Assembly (NCBI GenBank): GCA_963969595.1
Contig: OZ018411.1
Location: 2,358,501 to 2,422,500, forward strand
Reading direction: 5' to 3'
Source of the DNA: Neckera pumila
Lineage: Eukaryota; Streptophyta; Bryopsida; Hypnales; Neckeraceae
Length of the DNA stretch: 64,000 bases
In this document: in pieces, positions 11,459-24,402 of the stretch
How the letters are laid out: every line of letters begins with the position of its first letter
Position numbering within the stretch: position 1 is the first letter of the stretch
The notes under the pieces: generated by a model
The model's database searches: none
Seen by the model: the letters and a program-made list of their open reading frames with translations, nothing else
Told to the model about the DNA's origin: nothing
Translations under genes and position numbers: made by a program

Positions 11459-14280
11459 GCCCACCAGGGCTTTTTTTTTCATTTTTTGAGAAGTGACATA
11501 GTGGCGATATAAAATTTTGCAGTGGTGCTTCAAATTTCAACATTCATCCATATGAGATAGAAAATATACATATCACATTTCTATAATTTGGTTTTCATCC
11601 ACAATCAGGCAATTTCATCCAATTTTTTTTTTTACTCTGAATTTTTTTTGGCAATTTCATCCAATTTTTTTGTCATTTTTTGTACCATTTTTTAGCTAGA
11701 TTATTTTTTCTGGTGCAATCTGGCACCAGAAAGCCAAAAAAAAAGCCCTGAAGCCCACTATGAAAAGGAGAGTCTGATTTTACACAAACCAATGCAACCA
11801 CTGGTGGGAAATTTTTGTTGCGACTTGGGAGTCCACTGTTGTATTGGCCTACTAAGTGCTGGACGGAAGCCCTAAGGAATGGGAGAGGCGGAACCTTTTC
11901 CAAGCTTTCATGATGTCTCTTCAAAGGGATCAATTCCTAGCATTTGGTAGCCTTCATGTCCACTACCTTTTTCGTGCATGCACCGGGCTCATCACATTGA
12001 GCTTCCACTTGTCTACATAGGTTGACTCATCGATGGATGCAGAATCAATTCCACACCATCTAAAGTAGACAACCTTCTCCTGCAATGACTTTGTAGGGTG
12101 CTTTATAGTGGACAATAGTTTGGATGTATTTGTTTACTGAAAAATGGAAGCTCTCTTTCCATCTTCCTATTGGGCCTTTTATCTCTCTACCCTCCTTGAT
12201 TTGGGAGAAGTTCCAAAGCTAACCGTTTCAGGTGAAGCTATGGGCTTGGATGTGTCCACATGAAAAAATCTTCATTTATATTGATTAAAATATTCATTCA
12301 TGAGGGGAAAAAATTCCCTTTTTCTTGCATTCTTCTTCATCCTTATTTCCACACACATTGAACTCAATTTCTCAATGAATTCCCCATATTCTACAAGCTC
12401 AAATGCTTAAGTTATTTGTTATAGGTATTTCTACTTTACTATAGAACTAAGGCAGTGATTTGGTACGTGCTAAGTTAGGATGCTCTAAAAGTGACCTTGT
12501 TCTTAACGCAACTACTAACGCAAAGGTATATTTTGCTTTCTTCAATACACTAATAGTGTACAGTTCAAGAGGAGGTTGCTTTTAGTGATCACTATCTTTC
12601 AACTTCAAAAATTAGTCACTAATTCCACAAAGGTCTCAAAAATATGAAACAACTTGGATTAGATGCCAATTCTAGTTTTCTTCCTAGGAAAATTCACTGA
12701 AAATTGTTTCAAGGAATTTAGCTCCGCCCCCCCTTCCCAAAAGGCAATCAACTCTTAAAAGGTCGCTTTAAAAGCAAATTACTTTATGTTTGATATCTTT
12801 TTTTAGAATCTACACTAGCTAAAAGGAATTTTGTCTGAGAAGGGAGACTTGGAGCAAAATGTCACCCAAGGAATTTTTGATGTCATAGAGGAAGCTCTGA
12901 AAATGCATATAATTTTATAGTTTTTCTTTTCTTTTAACATTGTGACAATATAATGTTACATTTGGAAGTCAGATATTAACTCTTCAATGCTTAATAGATG
13001 GTAAGTCTGGTCACATCTATATGTATAGTATAGTGAAGAAATGAATTATTTAAGAAGCTTCCAAGAAAGGTAGTTCAACTTATCATTAGAAAAAATAAAG
13101 TATGTTTTATGTTATTGGTAATAAGAAAATTATTTTAGAAGTTACTAGAATTAGTTGTAGATTTCAAAGTGGACTTTCTATTGGTACTTCAAACAGAGCA
13201 AGGAATGAGACAAGTACATGGTCATAGGAATATTCAAGAAGGTCGTCTACAATCCTTTTCACATTTGTTAAACTCCTTATTATCACATTTGTACAATAAC
13301 AAAATGTGCTCGTTTAACTCTTTAATCCCTAAAGTCCCAATGTTTCCTTGAGGGACCTGTGAAGGTTTGAGTAGGTTCCTATGATCTCAGATTTTGGTTT
13401 GATTTTTTGGCTTAATTTTTTTGAAGATATGAAAACACATGAACTTTCTAGAAATCGATTTGAAGGATGAAAAAACAATAATTTGTGGGCTTGGAACATG
13501 TTTGCATTTGTTTGTTGTTCAAATTTGAATATAGGGTTCTTAATCCCTAATGACCCAAGGGGAGTGTACTTTCAAAATTAGCCAAAACTACTAAGAACTT
13601 GAGCAATTTGTTTGCTCATTTCTTCTTGTGATTGGATAGTATATATCTATAATTTAGGATCTTGTAGTTCACATTGAGAGTGAGTACCTCACAAAATTTA
13701 AATTTCCGATTATTAAATCCCCCAATTTAGTAGGTATTTAAATCTGAAGTTTTATTTGGGTTAATGGAAAAACAAGGTAGCACACTTTGAAGGAACATAT
13801 CTTAGTGAGAGTATTTTGAAATGATGATCTTTTTGTGCTCAATGAAAGACATGAGAGTTGAGAATGCTCACCTAAAAATCCACAACATTCTAGTCTTTTT
13901 GCAATTTGGGATGGAGCTTGCAATTTATGGTGGTCATTGAAATAAGAGTAGTGTTTGTAAGAAAAACAAGAATGGACACAATTGTCTTCTCCTTAAATTC
14001 CTTGGATCTAGTTGAAGTGGGCAATAATTGCATTGGTTGACTCACTGTTCAGTCCATGGCCAAACTAAACCCCAAAAAATGAGCCGTAAATTACACTACA
14101 CCTTTCAGAACTTTAAATTTTTTTGCAAGGCGGAGTTTAATTTGGAATTTGATGAAACTATTGCCATTGGATTTATAATGCAATTTATTTCTTAGTAATA
14201 ATTTTCATTTAAAAATATTCAAAATTTGAAAACGGGTAGCTCAAATAGGAGGGGCATCAACTAGAAGATGGTCTCTTAGA
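11459..14280. other. Intergenic DNA without a recognised gene
   Basis: No gene or RNA recognised on either strand. Two TTAATCCCTAA starts at 13322 and 13537 resemble TTAA-element left ends, but I found no matching right ends, so they are not called as elements. Confidence 0.4.
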
Positions 14281-17200
14281 TTAACCCCTAAAGGACCGGC
14301 ATGCGTTTTTTGGTTGTATAGAAATTTTGGGCAGGTACATGTGACTAGAGATTTCCATATTTTAGGCTGAAATTTTAATAGAAGGTGATCGCAAGGAATA
14401 TCTATCATATTGTGAGGTACTTTTTCACTAACTTTTACTTTTTGTCAAGTACCAGTAGTATAGGGGTTCATCCGTAGATAAGCCAACGTAGTCTATCGTT
14501 AGTGCGTCTAATGTCACTTTTAAAGTAGATTTAGGTCATGTGTAAACTAACTTAGTGAATCATACCTGGAAATTTTATTCTTATACTTCTATTCTTTTTC
14601 TTTCTTTCTTTATTCCCAGGTTCTCTCAATTTGGTGGAGAGTCCATTACCACTAATGCAGACACAATGCTCTATGAGTCCCGGTCCTATATAGTATTCTA
14701 GGGTGGGCAACACATCTTTGACAACACGTCAGGCTGGGCAACACGTCATATACATGGATGCAGCCTATGACCTAATCATATATATACAAGATAATACTTT
14801 TATAGTATACAAATAATTTGTTAATTAACACCTTTTTATGTGTTGGACAACAGGGCCAGTAATTGCTCTTTATGAGCTTTTCAAATCTATGTGCAGAATG
14901 ACTATACGTGGCAGTCTCAGTGGGCAACACGTCCAGTATGCAAAGTATGAAATGTTTAGGACAAAATACCAGGTTCTTGGTCTTTGAACTTTTTCCTTCT
15001 TTGAGTTTTGGTCAATACGTCTTAGGACAACAAGTCCAAAACCACGGGTAAGTTGTTCCTAAAACACGCACAAATATACATTCAAACCCTAATCCATACA
15101 TACAAATTTGAAATCCAAAATTTTAGTTTAATTTATGAACTGTGGGGTCTATAATCATTTACAATCTTGTAATTTGTCCCAAACTAGGGTCACGGCCCAA
15201 GGGCCGTTTGAAAAATTTGGACCTATTTATTTTATTTTATTTTAGATCAAGTCAAATTGTCCAAGTTTAAATCTAAAATTTCAATTTTAATATTATAAAA
15301 TTTATTTTATGGGTTAGTGGACCTATGTCCGTGGTCTAAACTCCTACGACCGTGGATGGTGGGCCTAAGGCCGTGGTCAATACCAAAGACCGTGGGGGCA
15401 ACAAGTTTGAACAGGACTGATCTCGGAAGGTAATAGATCGGGATTTTTCTGAAATCCCTAATTCGATCGCGGATTGCTGCAGCGATGGCCTAGCTTCAAT
15501 TTTTAATCGCCTCGCTCGGGCTTTCCGTTCACCGATCACAACCTCGGCACGTACAGATCGACTATCCGGGATTCCCGATTACCGTCGTTCAAATTGCTCC
15601 AACCGCAGTCTTCCGATTCAGCCCAAGAAATTGACCCCGCAATCTTCCCACGGACTGCGCTCCGATCACATCTTTAATTACCAAACAATAATATGACACG
15701 GAAATTCCTCCGCAGACTACAGACAGTTACAACGCCTCTTTAAACTCGATTGCGCCCGGACCGATTTCTCTCCTGCAGCCGCCACCCGATCAGGTCGCTC
15801 GGACGGATAGGGATCTTCTGCAACGACCTGCTTCACCCACACAGCCTGTTCGGTTTGTCACTTGAGTCGCCCCAATCTCCGGCACCGATCTGTCATTCAA
15901 GGTCCGCACTGATGCATTGATTGTCTCCTTCTGCTCCGCCTTCAAATTTCCGCAACTGATCTCTACGAATGACTCCGACACAACCCCGGATCGATCAAAT
16001 TAGACACCGCACTCCATCGCTCCATACCAAATCAGTTCACTGCTTTAGATTGATTCCAAAAAAAAAGACTCCTTGGAGAATTTAAAATTAACAGATTACG
16101 TATCTAGAGATCAGAATACGCAATAACAATGTTTAATGAAAATCCACACATTCACAGATTACAACAAAACACTCACACACAGCACAGACGAGATTGCATA
16201 CAAATAAATTTCCTATTATAAATGCTCGAATTTACAGACAAGTGTTTTCTCCTGAAACACTGTGAGAGAGAGAGATTTTTTTTCTTCTTGTATCTTTCTT
16301 AATGTCATGAAGAAGGCTCACGCCTCTTCCAATCGTTTTTTTTTTTTTTTTTTTTTTCATCCAATTCCATGCCTCATTCATCCCTTCTAGCACCTTTTGG
16401 AATCTTTCATCCATCCACGCAGTTTTTCATCCATTCGGTACTTCATCCATCCAAACTACCCCATTTACATTGCATAAAGTTTAAAAACTGCTTTTTGGAT
16501 TACTTTTAGCTATTTTTTGCTTTTTAGTATTTTTAGCCTACTTTTGAACTATAATTTCTACTTTTTAGACTACTTTCTACATACTTTTCCAATAAAAATT
16601 AAAAAGTAACCTAAAAATCAAAATCTTTATTCTACACATATGCACTAAATTTCATGACATTTGGAAATATTAGTCAAAAGTTATGGCCTTATATGTTACT
16701 TTTTTTGTAATTGGGCAGTTCGGGTAGATCAGAAAAAATCACTTTTTTCAAAAACCAAAATTTGAAATTGATTTTCTAGAGTTATATATACGTGGAACGC
16801 TTTGAATCATCCCATTTTGATCAATGAGTCAAATGTTATGGAGTTTTTTAGTTTGCGGGCAGTTATGGATTCCTTACTCTAAAATAAACTTTGAATTCCT
16901 TTATCTTAATATTCAATTTTCAATATGTTTTGAAAAAAATAAAATCCAAGGGTGTTGATTGTTTATTACAACATTGCAACCATTGGGATTAGCATTTTTC
17001 AATTCTATAATTAAATTCTTGACCATTTTGTAGTTTGAATCATTTCTACTACTATCTACTTATTATTTTTTCCTATATGTTGTACAATTCCAAATGAAGT
17101 GAAATTTTTCAAGCATGTGGCCAACTTGTTTAGGAAAAAGAATGCAAAGAAGCACCACCATTTTGGACATTTTTTCATCAAAAAGTGAGCTTGTGAAGTG

Positions 17201-17444
17201 CAGCTGCCCTATTTTTTGCAGTGCCAAAATAATGATTTCTAGGAATTTGAATGCTTATATCTTGCAATCCACTCGGTGGGAATTACTGAAATTTTTACCA
17301 CATATTCTCAAGTCAGCATACTACAAGATCCTACAGTTACATGTGTCAAAAAAAGTTCTTTTTCAAAATTGGATACTTGTACTAAAAATGGCAATTTTTG
17401 AGCATTTTTCAATGCAAACATAGTCATGGAACTTTAGGGGTTAA
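14281..17444 (+). mobile_element. TTAA element family A, copy 2, split by a 2.2-kb insertion
   Basis: The left part (14281-14410) starts TTAACCCCTAAAGGACC. The right part (16637-17444) ends CTTTAGGGG-TTAA. Joining the two parts at CATAT restores the order seen in the uninterrupted copy at 62184-63098, whose complementary strand reads ctttcatatgcactaaattt at the same place. The copy is therefore one full-length element of about 940 bp interrupted by the element at 14411-16636. Confidence 0.75.
14411..16636. mobile_element. Probable 2.2-kb solo LTR nested in a TTAA element
   Basis: The insert begins TGTGAGG and ends TTCTACA (TG...CA). It is flanked by an exact 5-bp duplication CATAT at 14406-14410 and 16637-16641. 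The uninterrupted paralogous element at 62184-63098 has a single CATAT there. TG...CA ends with a 5-bp duplication are typical of LTR retrotransposon insertions. I find no gag/pol frame and no second copy of the terminal sequence inside, so a solo LTR is the simplest reading; a fragmentary or LARD-like element is the alternative. The interior is unusually GC-rich at about 15400-16000 and holds a T tract at 16338-16358. Confidence 0.65.
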
Positions 17445-17507
17445 GTAAGAGTTACTTCCAAACTCCTGCATTCATTCCCCAAGGGTTGGGTGAGAGACTT
17501 GAAGATG

Positions 17508-18093
17508 TTAACCCCTAAAGTCCCAAGGCCATTTTTTTGTCAAAAATCACTCAAAACTGCTACTTTTGTTGCGTTCATCTAAAAGATGAGAAAAATTATT
17601 TTTTTTTAGAAAATAACCATAGGATCTTATACTACACCTTTTACAGATCATGTAGTAAAAATTTTGTGATGTTTGACCGTACGGATTGAAAGATATCAGC
17701 ATTCAAAGTGAAAGAAAAAGTTTTTTTCAAGAAGATGCTCTCATTGCCCGAAAAACAAGATTGTCCATAACTTTCTCATAAAAAGTCCAAATGAAATGAA
17801 TCAAAGCTTCCCAAATAGGCAAAAATATAATCTATAAGGAAAAAAAATTAAAAAAATTAAATTAAATTTTTTGCAAAATTTTTTTGCTGCCCCTTCTCCC
17901 CTGTTTTGAGCTTATTTGGGCATAACTTTTGCTCCCGGGCACCGATTGAAATAAAAATTACATTCCCCAAAAGCTACTAAGTTTTTCTATCTTATGGGAA
18001 AGTTTCAGAAATTTTCATTAAAAATTGAGCTCATAGGAACCTGCCCAAAATCCATTTTGTCCCCCGTAGGGACAATGGGACTTTAGGGGTTAA
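17508..18093 (+). mobile_element. TTAA element family B, copy 1 (586 bp)
   Basis: The ends are TTAACCCCTAAAGTCCCA on both sides in inverted orientation (18 bp), including the TTAA. The longer relative at 33129-34056 shares the termini, the aaaatcactcaaaa subterminal segment and the cataacttttgct segment near the right end. It sits only 63 bp downstream of the right end of the split family A copy. No coding capacity. Confidence 0.75.
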
Positions 18094-20870
18094 TGTTAGA
18101 AATAACAACATTTGACACCCCCCAAAATGTGAAATCTTACTTGCACATATTTTCAGCCGACCAAAACAAAAATGCTCAAACCAAAATGGATCCCCTTATT
18201 TCTACCTTGCAAGCTTCTTGGTCGCATTATTCACAAGGAGGCCTCACCCTTTTAGAGATTTCTAATTTTAGAGGTCTTGAGGAGTATTTTTAGAAAACTT
18301 AAATATTCCATCTTGGAGTTTGCAATTCCAAATAAGACTAGGATGACTAATAAAAGGGACACCCTATGCTATTATGAAAAGTTTAAGAAATAAAAAACCA
18401 AGACTAGGATGATATACATATATATTTCAACCAATGTCCGGTCTGTGTAGGATTGATTTTTCAATTGGACCAACGACAAAAAAAGGGCCAGTTCTGTTTC
18501 TTTGGCAACTAAGAAGCAAATTTGGGGATATTTGGGGGGCAGAGAGACATGCACCTTGCAATGCAGGCAAGTTGAAATCAATGATATTTTAGTCCATCCA
18601 TCCATTGCGTATGTAATTTCATTGGTCACATTCCAATTGTTAATTTCAAATTCCGTAACGCCGTATTCCAAATACGTATTCAAAATTTCCAAATATTATC
18701 ATCAGTGATAAATGACATGTCCCTTACATTTCTTTGAGGTTAAAATTTGGAGCGGAGTTCCATTTTTTGAAATTGAAGGTTTTGACGAATTAATAGTAAA
18801 GGTCAAAAACTCAAAATTTACAAAGCACTGCGGGAAGTGTTAAACTAAATTTCAACATCAGCTTGGTCAGAAATTGAAAGGTCTACGTTACATCAGACCA
18901 AATCACAAAATGACACATGGTGCTACTTTTTCCAAAAAATGACTTCACTTATGCCGCACCTGACTCTCACGTACCTGGAAATTCATATTAGAATTCTTAG
19001 TCCAATGGAAAGTAAATTCCATCGATGAATGTTCATCTAGGAAGGGCCAGATTAGTGGACTAACATAGATTCGGACTCTTGGAGCGATGGAACCCTGCAC
19101 CCAGTCAAAGCGTCACTCCGGAAAGGTGGTTGACTATGCCCACCAATGTCTAGGACCCGTCAAATTTGTTACCGATCTCCCGGACTCCTCTTCAAATGGC
19201 TTTGGCCCCAATGGCGCCCCACCAAAGTCCGAATCACACAGAATCAACCTCCAACCAAACAGCCAATTCTGCAAGGGCCTCCTCCTGGATTCTAGGCCTC
19301 CAAACAAATGCTCCAAAGACCACACAAAACCTTTCTTCTTAAACAGTTAACTTAATACTTCCTTGCAAGCAAACTCCACCATTTGGAGCCCCCTCAGGGA
19401 CTTGGCGGACCTCACCAGCAAAACCTGCAATAAACCGAAACCCTCTATTCTACCAGGGTTACGCACATCATAGTCCCCATAATAGTGAAAATTACACATT
19501 CCGCTTCAAAGGTAGGCTTTGCACCACCTGCACCACCTATTTATTAGCTAGTAGCTGACTCCTTTGAGGCTGAGGCCGAGATAGAGATCAAGACCGAGAC
19601 CTCTAGTTCTTGTGTGAAACAAGCGTCCTTCAACAATTTCGGCACACCTGAAGAGTCTGTTTTTTCAAAGTTAGAGATTAGACGTCGATGACAGTTATTT
19701 AAAATCCAGTCCTATTAGAGCTAGGCAAGATGGCGCACTACTGTCTAGGGAGTTCTTTTGAGGGAGAGCCGACGGTGTTCCCAAGTGGGTGACTGTGTTC
19801 CCGACCATCATCAAGAAACTCACAAAAGTGGGCTTGTGCCGTAGCCAACACTAGCAGTCTGTCGTCCCGCCCGTCCACCGTAGTTCAGTCAGTGCCATTG
19901 ACGATGGCGGTCCGGGTTCCTCAGTCACGGATGCAGTCTATGGTTGCACGCTCGGTTGGATTGTCTGTCTTGAATAAATGCAATACCATACCATACCAAG
20001 ACGGATGTTCAACGACGCAAGTTCACTCATCAGTTGCATCATGCTCCATCACCCGGTTGCTTGGTTGGTTACTTGGCTTATTGTACGTACAACGTACGTC
20101 CTCGGGAAGTAGCGCTAGCTCAACTTCCTACTCTAGACTGAGGGCCCGGCCCGTATTGAAAAGTTGACAACCCGCAATTGAATAGTCCTATCGTCTATAT
20201 AGTGAGGAGTGCTTGTTGAAGCAGCTACTTATACCTGAAGTGCGTAGCTAGCTCAACAGTTCACTGGGGTATCCTTTGAGAATATCAATGCCCTCCTGAT
20301 CAATAGATTTTGGAAATATAGCAGTGACAAGTGACGCCTGATCAGAGTGCAAGAGGGTGCTTTGTGAAATTGGGGCCCAAGGTACGTAATCGAATAGCTG
20401 GCTAGATAATCCACTTCAGCTTGGAAGGCCTCGACTGAAGCACTTATAGTAGGACGAATAGGACAGTTCACCTGATCAGGTTGCAAATGTTCAACTGAAT
20501 CATGGGTGTCGATGTGATCGATGTAATTTCAATATAATTGGTACAGTCTCAAAAAAATATATTGTTCAAGTGGCGGATGCTTGGGTGTGGAGTGTTTGAG
20601 CTTGGATCCCAAGTTTCAAAGAAGGCTTTGTGACGTGCTTGTGTGGTTTCTGACGTCCTTGACTGGGCAGAGTCTGATTACATGCGGGTTGAAGGTATAT
20701 TTCTTTGTAAAAGGTCGGTTATAAAGGAGTAGAATTTTATTTCTACTGGTCTCTTATTGCTTTGCTTCTTGAGTTCATTGAGACGCATTGGTGTGAGTAT
20801 CGTAGTGTTTCTTTCACGGGAGAGCAAAACTTGGAAAGAGAGTGTGGATGGTAGTTTTTTAAGTGGAGTG
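18094..20870. other. Intergenic region upstream of the lipase pseudogene
   Basis: 18094-19000 is AT-rich and shares a short repeat with about 10870. 19080-20500 is richer in GC and has several short open frames on both strands (for example from 19087 and 19892), but none has a recognisable domain, start context or splice pattern. I see no supported gene. The promoter of the former lipase gene would lie in the last few hundred bases. Confidence 0.35.
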
Positions 20871-23800
20871 ATGGAGGCGGTCGTGGTGAGAGTCAGCATC
20901 GCCATAGCTGTAGGAGGCTCTGTGTTCCAATCCCCTGCTGCTGGGCAACTTCACGTGCGAGGATTCGATGTGGGACGCTCCAGCTTGATAACCCTACACG
21001 GAGCGGCTGCCAATTCATCCCGAAAAGGGCTGCGCCAAAGCGGATCATTCTACCGCTCCCAAGTAGAAATGCTAGGCCTTTCAAAAATCTTTTGGAACGC
21101 GGTAAGTGGTAGCGACCAGCCACAAAGGATTTCAGATTAGTCGCTGGAGTATGAGCAATTTAAGAACAATGAGACTTTGGATGGAAGAGTGGCGGAGGAG
21201 GTCGCTAGTAATTCTAGTGTGGAGCACTTGCGAGACTCGTTTGGGAAGTTTCTTCGGCACTACCTGGTGGGGGAGTTGAAGCTCGTCTCGCAAGCTTGCT
21301 ATCTCAGCAATCTCACGTACATCATTGGCAAAATCAAGGTTTGTTTCGGAAGCCATGTACCTTATCTACAATAGAATTCGACGATCATCTAAGGTATCAG
21401 TGTACACAGAATCGTCACTTAATGCTGTTAATGGTGACAAGCCACACAAATGGCGTTCATTTCAAATGGTGATCCTGGGTGCACAACTGCAAATTCCTTA
21501 TGTTCTTGTTACTGGTGATTTTTCACACAAGTGTATAAATTGGTTCCTTTGTCATGTCCCTCCAGAATTTGCATGTCATGTAATGCGCTTGTTCTTCCCC
21601 CAAAGACAAGTTTGTTGTAATATTAGTTTCATTTGACTATTTTTTTCATTCTTTTTTGCCTTTCATTTGAGTCTTTTTATTAGGTGTGATGGGCACATTA
21701 ATTTTTGTGTGAAATCACCCTTCAGTTGCTTCTAGCGGCGAAATTGTTGAGGAATAATCTAACTAGACTGATGTACGCGAATGCACGTCTATGTGGATCA
21801 ATTTCCACAGGGCGACGAACTTGAGAGAGACCATCGCTTGAGATTGGTCACCTCCTCCATCCAGCAAGAGAATGTGGCCACGATGGCGCAATTCAACAAG
21901 ACGCTAATGGTGCCCGCAATGGCGTACGCCCTGGCCGCAACCGCCATGTACCTACAATCCAGAAAATCCTCAACAGAGTGGAGCAACGGAACTCTCCGAG
22001 GTGCACATTCTCCCAAGCAACAAATTTCCTCGGAGGATTTGTCCAAAGTGGTAGATCAGGAGATGGCCTCCGCTATGACCAAGTTCATAGACTCCCCCGA
22101 GCCGTGCTCGGTCGCGTCCACCATAGCCAAAAATGACGAAAAGCCTTCAACATCAAATGCGTCCAGCACTTGCGGATGGTTCGTTTGCGACAAGCCCTCC
22201 ATCGCTACTAGATTCTTCTCAATCCAGGTAACCAAATCCCTCACCGCCATCTAAGCATATAAATCTCACTACGGTCTCATACATGAAGTTTTTTTTGCAG
22301 TTTCGACTAGGCCATGTTGCTCTGTTTTCTTGCTCTATTTTATATATTGTTTGGCACAGCACAAGCAACGTTCTTCATTAATTCTGATGATGTAAACCTT
22401 AGTTCCATGTGATTCTAATAATGTAGGCCTTGGGTCCATATGAATCTGATGACGTAAACCTTGGTTCCATATAAATGTAATGATGTAAACCTTGATTTCA
22501 TATAATCTAATGACATAAACCTTGCTTCCATCTGAGTTTTTGTTCACAGTATTGAGCCTTTCATAACCATAAATCCTAGGTTCTTTTGGGCGTAAACAAT
22601 GTCAAGTACTTACGGTTTTCATTTCCATTTCATCTAAGGCTCAAAAACCATGGCCTCCTGGAAAGCCAACCTCCAATTCCAGCCCACCAAATTCAAGCAC
22701 TCCAACATGCGCATCATGGTCCACCAAGGCGTGTATAAAATCGCCATGTCTCTCTACGACCAGATGCTCCCCTTGGTGCAATCCCACATGGCGGCATACG
22801 GGAGCCGCGCAAGGGTGAGTTTCACAGGGCATCCCTTAGGTGGTGGAGCCTGGCGGTGCTGCTGTCGCTCATGTTTCGGTGCAGGGGTGTGGTGCCGGTA
22901 TCAGCCTTGGGAACTGTGTACACGTTCGGGGCGCCCTTGGTGCTCAATGGAGGGAATCGGCTGCTAAAGCGAGTGGGATTTCTGCCGAGTCACATTCAGC
23001 TGGTGGTGATATCAAGAGACCTCGTCTCGAGGATCTATGCGTCGGATATTCCGCAGCAGATAGTGGAGGTGCTCAAGAGGGTCAACCAGAAGTTCCAAAA
23101 TCTTCCCACTATTGTAAACCAGGTAATACAATTTGCTATTAGTCCAACCTTTTCTTGCCCATGTTTCCATACCAAACAAAAGCTTGGCCTCTTTGGTGTT
23201 GTGCTATTTGATATCAAATTAAACGAGTATCGTTGCACAAAATTTGTAAGAGTATTCTGAAATTATGCTTATGTTTAAGTATGGTATGGAAGAGATAAGA
23301 GAATTTTGTTGATCACACTAGACGTCATATTTGTCAGTCTTGCTTTGGGCTTTTTGAGTTGGGCATTTCTTTTCTATGGTTAACAAAATACCTCCTTCTT
23401 GGTTTCATAGAGTTTTGACAAAATAAATGATATGATGGTCAAATTTGTTACATAAGCTTGAGTGCCAAAATTGTGACATTCAAGTGCTCCGAACAAAAAC
23501 GCAATCTAGAATGTTCAAATGTCGTAAAAAATATTAATATTTATCTGAGGTTCAGACACACGTCCAAAACTCTCACTCTCTCAAAATGTCACCATTCTAA
23601 CAAATTTGACGTTCGATTTTAGAGCGGCAGTTGTACACCACATCGGGACAATTGCTAATTTTACAACCGGAAGCGCAGCAAGCACCAAGCACCAAGCCAT
23701 CCTCTCTTACCATCAAGAAGTGGCCTCTACGTCCTGGATCACCCTGTGGGTACTACCAAGCTTTGTCCCTATAGCAACGACGACAACGAGGAGTATAAAC

Positions 23801-24202
23801 TAGAGAGTTACGAGTAACCAAAACCGCATTCTTGAACTCCCCACATCCCTTGGACATCATGAGCAATTCCAGAGCTTCGGCCCCGAGGGCGCGATCTGCC
23901 GATACCACGACCCCTAGAACTACCGGAAGTTTGTAAATCATGTGATGAAGCAGACCGTTCGGTGCTTGCAACGACGCAAGCGCATCGAGAGGTGGCATTT
24001 GAATTCAGAGCACATGGCGGATGTTCATCCCACGCCTAGTCCTGTGGACATTACGAAGCAACCAAAACGCAAAACGGTGGATTCTTGTGTCATGTTTTTT
24101 CCGTATGACGGAGGATTCTTTCATCGGAGCTCCAGTGTAGCGGCATGCAATTACTTGCAAATTAATCGCAACCGAGTTAACCGCATGAGCTCCGCGCTCT
24201 GA
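20871..24202 (+). pseudogene. PLIP: PLIP-like plastid class 3 lipase, degenerate
   Basis: The pieces follow plant PLASTID LIPASE (PLIP)-type proteins in order; the family acts on plastid glycerolipids. Exon 1 (20871-21338) has a transit-peptide-like start, then LVGELKLVSQACYLSNLTYI. Exon 2 (21811-22227) holds HRLRLVTSS and ends TCGWFVCDKPSIATRFFSIQ. Exon 3 (about 22638-23122) has MASWKANLQFQPTKF, the nucleophile elbow and VYTFGAPLVLNGGNRLLKR. Exon 4 (23625-24202) has TSGQLLILQPE, HPLLPSRSGLYVL, the His-bearing FLNSPHPLDIM and YRKFVNHVMKQ. Lesions: in-frame TAG 21138-21140; exon 3 acceptor apparently AG changed to AA at 22636-22637; the elbow GHSLGG reads GHPLGG (Ser to Pro, codon 22833-22835); two extra bases at about 22845; frameshifts near 23675, 23805 and 23875; TAG 23915-23917. 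The clustered lesions exclude a working lipase. Intron positions look conserved, so it decayed in place rather than by retroposition. Confidence 0.85.
22379..22535 (+). repeat. ~31-bp degenerate tandem repeat inside the lipase pseudogene intron
   Basis: About five units of the type gatgtaaaccttggttccat with tctaatga spacers lie in the intron between pseudogene exons 2 and 3. The units vary by a few bases each. No function is suggested. Confidence 0.6.
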
Positions 24203-24291
24203 TCCCGACCCCCCCAATCCAAAAATCCAAAAATCCGGACATCCAAAACCCAAAATTCTAACGATCGATCCTCAGGGTTTAGGATAGAGAG

Positions 24292-24371
24292 ATGCATTAG
24301 GAAAAAGTTGAACCCTAGAAGAGGCCGTGAGACCTAAAAACGCAGGGAATGCAAGCCGAAAAAAAAAAAAA

Positions 24372-24402
<31 letters not shown>

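Noticed and set aside
13322..13560. Two further TTAATCCCTAA starts as complete TTAA elements
   Set aside because: No matching right ends could be found, so borders would be guesswork.
15336..15981. Minus-strand open frames in the GC-rich part of the solo LTR
   Set aside because: Short, without domain, and located inside an insertion bounded by TG...CA and CATAT duplications.
17115..17423. 102-codon frame that recurs at 28563-28784 and 62241-62447
   Set aside because: It recurs because it lies in TTAA family A; the copies carry different frameshifts and stops, so there is no conserved protein.
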